DNA of 10,122 bases from contig CAYGYT010000054.1 of NCBI GenBank assembly GCA_964354215.1, forward strand, positions 1 to 10,122, read 5' to 3'. This DNA is from CAVRZR01 sp964354215 (lineage in GTDB: Bacteria; Actinomycetota; Coriobacteriia; Anaerosomatales; CAVRZR01). Of the stretch, positions 1 through 6,242 are shown in pieces. Position numbers and translations under genes: made by a program. Numbering within the stretch: position 1 is the stretch's first letter; each line of letters starts with the position of its first letter. The notes under the pieces are model-generated. The model worked only from the letters and a program-made list of their open reading frames with translations, was not told the origin of the DNA and did no database searches.

Positions 1-468
1 GAGCGCGCAGCGCACCTCCGCGATGTCGGTGAAGGTCTCGAGCAAGATGGCGTCGGGGTTCTCGGCGGCAAGCGCGCGCACCTGCTCGGTGAAGAGCTCG
101 AAGACCTCGTCGAAGGTGCTCGAGCCGAGCGGCTCGAGCACCAGACCGGTCGGCCCAACGCCACCAAGGATGTGCAGCGCTCCTGCGTCCCGCGCGATCC
201 GTACGGCCGCACGGTTGAGAGAATCGACCTGGTCCCCGAGCCCCCACTCGGCGAGCTTCGCCCTCGTCCCACCGAAGGTGTTCGTGGTCGAACACTGCGA
301 CCCCGCGAGCAGATAGAGTCGATGGATGTCGGCGATCGTCTCGGGCTCCAGTACGTTGAGCTGCTCGGGACAGGCGCCCGCCGGCATGCCGGCACGCTGG
401 AGCATGGTGCCCATCGCTCCATCGCACACGAGCACTTCTCGACCGAGGCGGTTCATGATTCCCGGCAT
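1..468 (-). CDS. Homocysteine S-methyltransferase / MetH N-terminal domain (partial, 3' end beyond window)
   Basis: The first 156 residues are visible; the reading frame is open at position 1, so the gene continues out of the window. The N-terminus shows LVCDGAMGTMLQ and, further on, TNTFGGTRAKL and GGVGPTG. These are hallmarks of the homocysteine-binding TIM barrel found in MetH and in standalone homocysteine methyltransferases. The family transfers a methyl group to homocysteine to give methionine; the zinc-binding cysteines lie in the C-terminal half of the barrel, outside this window. I prefer the ATG at 468 because GAGGAG lies 11 bases upstream; the ATG at 456 (MNRLGREV) is an alternative. 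The gene is the third member of the operon, 46 bases after the NIL-ferredoxin stop. Whether it is a full cobalamin-dependent MetH, a MetH/MTHFR-type fusion or a single-domain enzyme cannot be decided here. Confidence 0.85.
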   Translation of the reverse strand, partial: MPGIMNRLGREVLVCDGAMGTMLQRAGMPAGACPEQLNVLEPETIADIHRLYLLAGSQCSTTNTFGGTRAKLAEWGLGDQVDSLNRAAVRIARDAGALHILGGVGPTGLVLEPLGSSTFDEVFELFTEQVRALAAENPDAILLETFTDIAEVRCAL

Positions 469-514
469 GCTACCCCGCGCTCCTCGTTTCCACCGACACC
501 CGCACTCCGGCGCC

Positions 515-919
515 TCAGAACCGCAGCGCGATGGCCCGCCGAGGACACGCGATCACGCATGCCTCGCAGTACACGCACTTGTTCTTGTCGAATGCGAGCT
601 CCGCCGAAGCGTCGAGCACGAGCGCGCCGGGCTTGCACACCGCGGTGCACAAGCCACACACCACGCACCGCTCGTCGTCGAGGCAGATGTCAGCGGCTGC
701 CTCTCGCACGGTCAGGCCTTCGCTCTCCAGAAACCCGATGCCGGACTCCAGGTTCTCCTTGCGGCCGGTGATCTCCAGCAGCATGCGGCCTTCCTGCCCG
801 GGCTGGATCTGCGCCCGCAGGATGTTGGGGATGATGTCGTAGTCCTTCACGAGGTGATAGGTGATCGCCTTGGTGGCCTGCCTCGGCGGGAAGGTGAGGT
901 CGAGTCGTTTGCGTGCCAT
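515..919 (-). CDS. NIL-domain 2x[4Fe-4S] ferredoxin protein, homocysteine biosynthesis partner (MA1822-like)
   Basis: This is a 134-residue soluble protein. Residues about 4-76 (RLDLTFPP ... GFLESEGLTV) match the NIL domain, a small ACT-like fold also found at the C-terminus of methionine ABC transporter ATPases. Residues 79-130 carry two CxxCxxCxxxCP clusters: C85, C88, C91, C95 and C115, C118, C121, C125. These should bind two [4Fe-4S] centres. In Methanosarcina acetivorans the homologous pair MA1821/MA1822 is needed to make homocysteine from aspartate semialdehyde and sulfide. The ferredoxin-like member is thought to supply electrons or help with sulfur transfer. Its gene begins two bases after the HcyBio stop, which suggests translational coupling. 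GGGGAGG sits about 10 bases before the ATG. Family assignment is firm; the exact electron role is inferred from the family. Confidence 0.9.
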   Translation of the reverse strand: MARKRLDLTFPPRQATKAITYHLVKDYDIIPNILRAQIQPGQEGRMLLEITGRKENLESGIGFLESEGLTVREAAADICLDDERCVVCGLCTAVCKPGALVLDASAELAFDKNKCVYCEACVIACPRRAIALRF

Positions 920-921
920 GA

Positions 922-2094
922 CTAGATCGCCTCCCCGACTCTGATCTCGAGCGGTTTGAAGCTCTGCGTTCCGGGTTGAGGCAGTAGTTCCAGTGGCGGC
1001 GCGAGCGTGAAACGCTCCTCGGCGACCCAGCGTTTGAGTTCGATGGCGATACGGCGAGCGACGCTCAACGAGGAGATCGGCCCCGTCGGCACCTTTATGC
1101 CCTCGACCTCGATTTCGCCCGTGCGAAGCTGCGCGTACGTGACGCGACCGAGCGCCGGTCGGCTTCGCCGCTGCACGCCGTAGTCGAAGATGGTCGCCTC
1201 GATATCCGCGTCGCTCAAGGCGAGCGTGGCCGCGAGATCGGTGTCGAGCACCGGGATGGCGATCCCGATGCCGACGAAGCTCGAGACGCCGTACTTCGTG
1301 AACGTGGCCGCCGAGAAGAACTCCTGCGACGCCTGCTTGAGGTCGGCGATCACGGCGATCGTGCCGCTCGGTGCCACGGGCACGCCGTGGTCGTCACGCG
1401 TCTGGTTCGGGTTGTGCTGCGTGCCCTGCCACGCGACGTAGCCCGGTGCCCCCGCCACGAAGGCTCTGGTCCCGACCCCGATCGTGCGGTAGGTCGGGTC
1501 GTTCAGCAGCGGTGAGAGCGCACCCGCCGAGCAGTACGTCGCGTTGCCGAATCGAGGCAGCAGCGTGCCGAGGTAGGTGTAGAGCGCCTGATCGCTCGAG
1601 TTCACCGCCACCGCGTAGTTCTGGTATGCGTTTCGAGGGTTGAAGAAGTACGCCTGGTTGAGGTCCTCGAGCGTGATCCACGTATCGATCTCGGTGCGCG
1701 GGTAGCAGTCGGTGCCCGGCCCGGTCGCCTTGAGCCGCACCGCCTTGCCGCGCAGCAGGTCCTCGATGACGTGCGCCCCGCCGTACTCGATACCCTTCGT
1801 GAGAGAGGGCTCGGTCACGCCAAGATAGGTGTCGACTGCCGCGAGCCCGCCGCTTGCGGGCACGTCGTTCAGCGTGATTGTGCCCATCTTGATAGGTGGG
1901 TCAGAGTGGCCGAAGTTGAAGAAGGCGCCACTCGAGCACATGGGGCCGAAGGTCCCGGTCGTGACAACGTCCACCCGCTTGGCCGCCTTCGCGACGCCCT
2001 CCTCGGCAGCAAGCGCCGAGAACTCCTCGGCAGTGAACACAACAGCCTCGCCTGCGGCGATTCGGCTGTTGATCTCCTCCCATGACTTCGCCAT
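922..2094 (-). CDS. Homocysteine biosynthesis protein, HcyBio/DUF39 family (COG1900, MA1821-like)
   Basis: The product is 390 residues and soluble. It belongs to the HcyBio (formerly DUF39) family, which converts aspartate semialdehyde to homocysteine with sulfide as sulfur source, replacing the acyl-homoserine route. Recognisable blocks are FGPMCSSGAFFNFGHSDPPIKM (residues 50 on), TGPGTDCYPRTEI, NATYCSAGALSPLLNDP and GVGTRAFVAGAPGYVAWQGTQH. The only cysteines are C53, C130 and C188. Work on the archaeal homologue implicates conserved cysteines in persulfide formation, and the first two here sit in the most conserved-looking blocks. I chose the ATG at 2094 because AGAGG lies nine bases before it. 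The in-frame GTG at 2103 would directly abut that Shine-Dalgarno sequence. This is the first gene of the operon, with the NIL-ferredoxin and a homocysteine methyltransferase downstream. Confidence 0.93.
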   Translation of the reverse strand: MAKSWEEINSRIAAGEAVVFTAEEFSALAAEEGVAKAAKRVDVVTTGTFGPMCSSGAFFNFGHSDPPIKMGTITLNDVPASGGLAAVDTYLGVTEPSLTKGIEYGGAHVIEDLLRGKAVRLKATGPGTDCYPRTEIDTWITLEDLNQAYFFNPRNAYQNYAVAVNSSDQALYTYLGTLLPRFGNATYCSAGALSPLLNDPTYRTIGVGTRAFVAGAPGYVAWQGTQHNPNQTRDDHGVPVAPSGTIAVIADLKQASQEFFSAATFTKYGVSSFVGIGIAIPVLDTDLAATLALSDADIEATIFDYGVQRRSRPALGRVTYAQLRTGEIEVEGIKVPTGPISSLSVARRIAIELKRWVAEERFTLAPPLELLPQPGTQSFKPLEIRVGEAI

Positions 2095-2127
2095 CTCACT
2101 CACCCTCTGCGACGCGTCCGAGGCGCG

Positions 2128-2156
2128 ACGATAGCCGCGCCGGTCTCTTGGGGCAA
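2128..2156 (-). promoter_or_regulatory. Sigma70-type promoter of the homocysteine/methionine operon
   Basis: On the minus strand a -35 hexamer TTGCCC (2156-2151) and a -10 hexamer TATCGT (2133-2128) are separated by exactly 17 bases. Transcription would start near 2121, giving a leader of about 27 bases before the ATG at 2094. That leaves no room for a SAM or other methionine riboswitch. The assignment is by eye from consensus match and position. Confidence 0.5.
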
Positions 2157-2262
2157 CCGCCCTGCTATTGTCGCACCCCGACGCCGCCTTCGCGCAGGCG
2201 CTCGCGCACGCTCGATCGGACCGCAGTGCTCGAACGCCGGCGCGCGCTGCGTCGGCATGCGC

Positions 2263-2697
2263 CTACAGTCCGAACCGTTCTCGCGTGGTGCGCACTATCA
2301 GTGCGTGATCGAATCCCAGTCGAGGCAGCGCATCGAGACGATGCCACGCAGCGTCGGCAGCGTCATCGCCGCCGAGAACCGCCGGCGGCTCTCCGTCGAT
2401 GACGACGCCGTATGTCGCGCTGGCGGTCCATCCGCGAGGATCCCGCCCGGGGTCGCCGAACGTGCCGATCTGCACGAGTGGAACGCTGAGAACGAGTCCC
2501 GTCTCCTCCTCGAGCTCGCGCCGTGCCGCACGCTCGAGCGGCTCGCCTTCGTCGACGAACCCTCCAGGCAGCGCCCACTGGCCGAGAAACGGCTCGGCAC
2601 CGCGGCGCACGAGCAGCACGCGGTCGCCGTCAGCGGACCGGACGAAGACGACCACATCTGCCGAGAGTGCGGGGCGAGGGTACTCGTACGTAGGCAT
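2263..2697 (-). CDS. Nudix hydrolase, ADP-ribose pyrophosphatase-like (COG1051 type)
   Basis: The protein has 144 residues with a complete Nudix box: G46-x5-E52-x7-R60 E61 L62-x-E64 E65-x-G67 L68. This loop binds the catalytic magnesium and cleaves nucleoside diphosphate-X compounds. The N-terminus (PTYEYPRPALSADVVVF) and the GDPGRDPRGW motif at 81-90 are typical of the ADP-ribose pyrophosphatase/COG1051 group. An 8-oxo-dGTP-type substrate cannot be excluded. The frame stays open upstream to 2862, but the extra 55 residues are arginine- and proline-rich and unlike the family, so I start at the ATG at 2697. No convincing Shine-Dalgarno sequence precedes this ATG (see the promoter entry). The gene is divergent from the EamA exporter and lies upstream of, but apart from, the homocysteine operon. 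Confidence 0.9.
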   Translation of the reverse strand: MPTYEYPRPALSADVVVFVRSADGDRVLLVRRGAEPFLGQWALPGGFVDEGEPLERAARRELEEETGLVLSVPLVQIGTFGDPGRDPRGWTASATYGVVIDGEPPAVLGGDDAADAAWHRLDALPRLGFDHALIVRTTRERFGL

Positions 2698-2703
2698 ACG
2701 CCC

Positions 2704-2709
2704 AGTGTA
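2704..2709 (-). promoter_or_regulatory. Candidate -10 box of a leaderless Nudix transcript
   Basis: On the minus strand TACACT (2709-2704) ends six bases before the A of the Nudix ATG (2697). Transcription would therefore begin at or next to the start codon. This fits the missing Shine-Dalgarno sequence and the common use of leaderless mRNAs in Actinomycetota. No good -35 is visible, so the call is tentative. Confidence 0.3.
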
Positions 2710-2829
2710 CCCGCTCGCCACGAGCGCCTGGCACCCGTCCGCAAGCCACGAGCGCATCGCGCGCGCCCGCCTCGGCGGCATCGGCCGCTCCGGCGGTCTC
2801 GCCCGCGCCGGCCGCTTCGCGGTTCGCGC

Positions 2830-2835
2830 TACACT
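2830..2835 (+). promoter_or_regulatory. Weak candidate -10 box for the EamA exporter
   Basis: TACACT occurs in the otherwise very GC-rich 207-base divergent gap between the Nudix gene and the exporter. It would give a leader of about 63 bases. No TTGACA-like -35 lies at the correct distance. Apart from this box and the Nudix -10 I see no other structure in the gap. Confidence 0.2.
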
Positions 2836-2904
2836 CTTCCGGCGCCGCGCGGACCCGCTCATCCCCCGGCGCGATCGCTGACCGGTCTTCTCGGAAGGAC
2901 CTCC

Positions 2905-3903
2905 GTGCCCGCCCTCTCGCAGCGCGCCAGGAACGTCGTCGCCATGCTCACGCTCTACGTGGTCTGGGGCACGACCTACCTCGCCATAAAGGTCGGACTC
3001 GACGCCGATCTGCCGCCGGCGCTCTTCGCGGCTTCGCGGCTCCTCCCGGCGGCGGGGATCATGTTCGTCCTGGCCCGCATGCGGGGCTCGGGACTTCGTG
3101 TCGCGCCTTCTGAGCTGCGCATCGTCGTGATCGCCGGCATTCTGCTGCTCGTGGGCGGTCAGTACGGCACTATCCTCGCCGAACAGTTCGTGCCCTCAGG
3201 CCTCTCCGCGCTCATCGTCGCACTTCTGCCGCTGTGGATCGCGCTTGCCGAGTCAGCGCTGCCCGACATGCAGCGTCCCAGCCGCCTGGGGTGGCTCGGA
3301 CTCGCGATTGGATTCTCGGGGCTCGCCATCTTGATCTGGCCGCGACTCACCGGCGTGGCGGCGGGTCCGAGCCAGCTCATCGGCATCGGCATCCAGATTC
3401 TCGCCACATGGTTGTGGACCGCGGGAAGCATCTTCAGCAAGCGTAACCCGGTCCGGGCCGACGGGATGCTCGTGACCGCCTACGAAATGCTCGTCGCTGG
3501 CGCGGTCACGCTGGTGATCGGAACGGTGCTCGGCGAATGGCAATCCTTCACGCTCACACCCAAGGGATTCGGCGCCATCGCGTACCTGACCGTGTTCGGC
3601 AGCTGTGTCGCGTTCACCGCCTTCTTGTACGCCCTCGCGCATCTTCCGGCGAGCAAGGTCATGACGTACGCGTACGTGAACCCCGTCATCGCGGTCTTCG
3701 CGGGCTGGTTCGCAGGTACGCTCGGGCTCGTACCGCCGGAGCCGATAGCCGCGAGCATGCTTCTCGGGATGGTCGTCATCATCGCAGGCGTCGCGCTCAC
3801 CACCGCAGCACCCACGCTGCCCCCGCGAAAGGTCCCCTCGTCGATGCACGACGCGCTGCTGGCCGACGAACCCCTCGTCGAGCCGGAGCCGAGCGAGGTC
3901 TAG
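2905..3903 (+). CDS. EamA/DMT-family exporter (YedA-like), ten transmembrane helices
   Basis: This 332-residue inner-membrane protein has two EamA repeats, at about residues 12-145 and 157-300, each five hydrophobic helices. The opening LYVVWGTTYLAIKVGL and the second-repeat signature MTYAYVNPVIAVFAGW are typical of YedA/RhaT-type drug/metabolite transporters. The family usually exports amino acids or other small metabolites; no substrate can be read from sequence. The tail (301-332) is acidic, proline-rich and probably cytoplasmic. I start at the GTG at 2905, because GGAAGGA lies five bases before it and the helix pattern begins shortly after. The frame is open far upstream to 2257, but that stretch is antisense to the Nudix gene and reads as arginine-rich nonsense. 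Confidence 0.92.
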   Translation: MPALSQRARNVVAMLTLYVVWGTTYLAIKVGLDADLPPALFAASRLLPAAGIMFVLARMRGSGLRVAPSELRIVVIAGILLLVGGQYGTILAEQFVPSGLSALIVALLPLWIALAESALPDMQRPSRLGWLGLAIGFSGLAILIWPRLTGVAAGPSQLIGIGIQILATWLWTAGSIFSKRNPVRADGMLVTAYEMLVAGAVTLVIGTVLGEWQSFTLTPKGFGAIAYLTVFGSCVAFTAFLYALAHLPASKVMTYAYVNPVIAVFAGWFAGTLGLVPPEPIAASMLLGMVVIIAGVALTTAAPTLPPRKVPSSMHDALLADEPLVEPEPSEV

Positions 3904-4032
3904 CGACTCTTCACCGACTCTCCACATCGCGTTCACGAGCACTCCCTACCTCCCCGGCATACTCAGGCCAAGCTCGACGAACGGGTGGCAGCGTCCGTGG
4001 GGCCGAACGAACGGCGCGCAAGGAGGTCGACA

Positions 4033-4230
4033 ATGACACCAGCCATGCTTCTTCTCCCCTTTGCATTGCTGATGTCGCTCGTCTGGATCGCCTACCGGAT
4101 GGACGTCCGCGAACCAGCGGTACCCGTCCCCGGTCCCGCCGAGCGTGCGATGCGTTCTCTGAAGGAACGTCTCGCGCGCGGCGAGATCAGCGCCGATGAC
4201 TACTCCCGTCTCGTTGCCCTGATGCGCTGA
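4033..4230 (+). CDS. Small membrane-anchored SHOCT-domain protein
   Basis: The product has 65 residues. Residues 4-21 (AMLLLPFALLMSLVWIAY) form one transmembrane helix. Residues about 38-64 (ERAMRSLKERLARGEISADD and the YxxL end) match the SHOCT motif, a short C-terminal helix-turn-helix with the LKERLARGEIS(A/E)xEY pattern. SHOCT segments occur on many small membrane proteins and are thought to mediate oligomerisation; no specific function is known. The ATG at 4033 is preceded by AAGGAGGT (4020-4027), a perfect anti-16S match, with five bases spacing. An in-frame ATG at 3985 lacks such a signal and would add a charged segment before the helix. The gene sits between the exporter and a strong terminator and may be its own unit. 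Confidence 0.82.
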   Translation: MTPAMLLLPFALLMSLVWIAYRMDVREPAVPVPGPAERAMRSLKERLARGEISADDYSRLVALMR

Positions 4231-4258
4231 GACGCAAGAACGCGATCATCCTCCCCTT

Positions 4259-4290
4259 ACGAAACGGGGCCCTGACGGGCCTCGTTTCGT
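4259..4290 (+). terminator. Strong hairpin terminator after the SHOCT gene
   Basis: A 14-bp stem (4259-4272 with 4277-4290) has one G-U wobble and a TGAC loop. It is followed by CTTGTGACG rather than a clean T tract, as is common in GC-rich genomes. It lies 28 bases after the SHOCT stop and insulates the following ABC operon. Confidence 0.75.
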
Positions 4291-4304
4291 CTTGTGACGT
4301 GGAT

Positions 4305-4341
4305 GCCGTGTAATACGGCCGAGGTCGGCGCACAATTGCGC
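4305..4341. promoter_or_regulatory. Two short dyads upstream of the ABC operon, possible operator sites
   Basis: GCCGT-GTAAT-ACGGC (4305-4319) and GCGCA-CAAT-TGCGC (4328-4341) are two five-bp inverted repeats with AT-rich centres. They lie just upstream of the -10 candidate at 4370. Such dyads could bind a TetR/MarR-type repressor of the exporter, but no regulator gene is next to them. Chance occurrence is possible. Confidence 0.25.
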
Positions 4342-4369
4342 GAGGGGCCCTTCCTGAATCCGGCTTCGC

Positions 4370-4375
4370 TAGAAT
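4370..4375 (+). promoter_or_regulatory. Candidate -10 box for the ABC exporter operon
   Basis: TAGAAT preceded by TTCGC resembles a -10 element. It would place the start of transcription near 4382, with a leader of about 48 bases before the GTG at 4430. No consensus -35 is found 16-18 bases upstream, which would suit an activated or weak promoter. Confidence 0.35.
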
Positions 4376-4429
4376 CCCGGAGCACTGGCCCAGCGCCGCT
4401 CCGCGTGCGTCGAGTTGACCGAGGTACTC

Positions 4430-6241
4430 GTGTCGTCAGCCCTCTTCAGATCGCTTCGCTTCGTACGCGCCTACCGCGGCGTCGCAGCGCTTGCCGTGCT
4501 CGGGGTCCTTGCCTCCACTGCGGCCAGTCTGATCGCACCCCAGATCCTTCGCCGCATCATCGATGCGGGCATCGGCAGCGGGGACATGTCGCTCGTGATC
4601 AGGCAGTCGATGGCACTCATCGCGGTGAGCGTTGTCGGTGGCGTGGCGGGATTCGCCGAAGGCTACCTCTCGGCGCGCGCAAGTCATGGCGCCGCCTTCG
4701 ATATGCGCAGCACGATCTTCGACAAGCTGCAGGGTCTCTCGTTCTCCTACCACGATCGGGCTCAGACCGGTCAGCTCATCACCCGGGTCACGTCGGATGT
4801 GGACCTCGTGCGAGACTTCGTCGGCGGGGGTCTCGTGCAGGCGGTCTCGGCGGTGCTCCTCCTCGTGGGCGCGATCGCGTTCCTTCTCGCAATGGACGCT
4901 CGTCTGGCTCTCCTCGCCTTCGTGGTGATTCCCGTGACGATAGGCGTGCTCCTGTTGTTCGTTCGCCGCCTCGGACCGATGTTTCGCGAGTTTCAAGCGA
5001 GGCTGGCGGCGCTGAACACAGTGCTGCAGGAGAACGTGGCCGGCGTGAGAGTGGTACGCGCGTTCGCGCGAGAGGACTACGAGCGGGAACGCTACCGTCT
5101 GGCGAACGAGAGCCTGCTCCAACAAGGGCTCGGCGTGCGCCGAACGGTCGCGAACGCCTTCCCGCTTCTGTTCAGCATCGGAACGATCGGAGCGAGCGCC
5201 GTCACGCTCGTTGGCGGCGTTCAGATCGTGCGCGGCACACTGACCGTCGGAGAACTCGTCGCATTCACGAGCTACCTGTTCGTGTTGCTGCAGCCGCTAT
5301 TCATCATCGGCTTCGGCGCACAGCAGATAGCGCGCGCAAGCGCATCAGCAGAGCGCCTGTTCGAAATCCTCGACGCGCCGAACGACGTGGTCGAGTCTGC
5401 GGACGCCGAGGCGCTCACCGAACTTGGTGGCAGAGTCGAGATGCGCAACGTGTCTCTGCGATACCCGGGCTCCGACGTGCCGACCCTCGTGGATGTCTCG
5501 TTCTCGGTCGAGTCCGACACAACCGTCGCTGTGGTGGGTGCCACGGGTTCTGGCAAGACGAGTCTCGTAAACCTCCTCCCTCGCTTCTACGACGTGACCG
5601 AGGGGGCGGTGCTGATCGATGGTCACGACGTCCGTGACGTCACGCTGTCCTCGCTCCGAAGCCAGATCGGCGTTGTCATGCAAGACAGCGTGCTCTTCAG
5701 TGGCACCGTGCGGGACAACATCGCCTACGGAAAGCCCGCTGCAGCGACGGACGAAGTCGTTGCGGCCGCGCGAGCTGCTCAGGCCGACGAGTTCGTCCAG
5801 CAGCTTCCGAACGGCTACGACACGCGCGTCGGCGAGCGTGGCGTCAAGCTTTCGGGTGGCCAGCGGCAGCGCATCGCAATCGCGCGCGCGCTGCTCGTCG
5901 ACCCGCGGATCCTCGTCTTGGACGACTCGACGTCGTCGGTCGATGCCGAAACGGAGACTGCACTTCGCGCCCAGCTCGACAGACTGATGGCCAACCGAAC
6001 GACGTTCATCGTCGCCCATCGCCTCTCCACGGTGAAGAAGGCCGACCTCATCCTGCTCATGGATCAGGGTCGCCTCGTCGACTGCGGAACGCACGAGAGC
6101 CTGTTGATGGAGAACTGCCTCTACGCCGAGATCGCCGCAAGCCAGCTCGTTGGTGACGAGAAGTTCATAGCGCCCGACAGCTCCACCCCGGCCGACGCCG
6201 ATTTCGAACCCGACTCCGGCCCCGAGGCGGGTGACGACTGA
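4430..6241 (+). CDS. Heterodimeric ABC exporter, subunit 1 (degenerate-site ATPase)
   Basis: The protein has 603 residues: an N-terminal six-helix ABC type I exporter membrane domain (about 10-310) fused to an ATPase domain (about 335-575). Motifs are Walker A GATGSGKTS (370-378), Q-loop Q418, signature LSGGQ (474-478), Walker B ending LVLDD (D498, D499) and H-loop H530. Position 499 is Asp where the catalytic Glu is expected. This marks the non-hydrolytic subunit of a heterodimeric exporter such as TM287 or BmrC. The tail after about 580 is acidic and rich in proline and serine. I start at GTG 4430, with GAGG five bases before it; a TTG at 4415 in the same frame lacks such a site. It is co-transcribed with subunit 2, whose start follows by one base. 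Likely substrates are drugs or lipids, unknown here. Confidence 0.93.
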   Translation: MSSALFRSLRFVRAYRGVAALAVLGVLASTAASLIAPQILRRIIDAGIGSGDMSLVIRQSMALIAVSVVGGVAGFAEGYLSARASHGAAFDMRSTIFDKLQGLSFSYHDRAQTGQLITRVTSDVDLVRDFVGGGLVQAVSAVLLLVGAIAFLLAMDARLALLAFVVIPVTIGVLLLFVRRLGPMFREFQARLAALNTVLQENVAGVRVVRAFAREDYERERYRLANESLLQQGLGVRRTVANAFPLLFSIGTIGASAVTLVGGVQIVRGTLTVGELVAFTSYLFVLLQPLFIIGFGAQQIARASASAERLFEILDAPNDVVESADAEALTELGGRVEMRNVSLRYPGSDVPTLVDVSFSVESDTTVAVVGATGSGKTSLVNLLPRFYDVTEGAVLIDGHDVRDVTLSSLRSQIGVVMQDSVLFSGTVRDNIAYGKPAAATDEVVAAARAAQADEFVQQLPNGYDTRVGERGVKLSGGQRQRIAIARALLVDPRILVLDDSTSSVDAETETALRAQLDRLMANRTTFIVAHRLSTVKKADLILLMDQGRLVDCGTHESLLMENCLYAEIAASQLVGDEKFIAPDSSTPADADFEPDSGPEAGDD

Positions 6242-6242
6242 A

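Noticed and set aside
2095..2127. SAM riboswitch or T-box ahead of the homocysteine operon
   Set aside because: The predicted leader is under 30 bases, far too short for any known methionine riboswitch.
2185..2200. Hairpin CGCCT-TCGCGC-AGGCG after the Nudix stop, as a terminator
   Set aside because: Only five base pairs, no T tract, and similar short stems are common in this GC-rich DNA.
2698..2862. Upstream extension of the Nudix frame to 2862
   Set aside because: The added residues are arginine/proline-rich low-complexity sequence; Nudix homologues begin near PTYEYPRP. A shorter extension from an internal ATG (about 2757) is not excluded but lacks support.
2257..2904. N-terminal extension of the EamA frame
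   Set aside because: It is open only because it is antisense to the Nudix gene in GC-rich DNA; it is arginine-rich, shows no domain, and the GTG at 2905 has a proper ribosome binding site.
4294..5637. 447-codon plus-strand frame overlapping ABC subunit 1
   Set aside because: It is an arginine-rich out-of-frame shadow; the overlapping frame carries full ABC motifs.
5617..5646. Sequence repeated in both ABC genes (also near 7494-7523) as a DNA repeat
   Set aside because: It encodes DGHDVRDVTL in both subunits, so the similarity is explained by protein homology.
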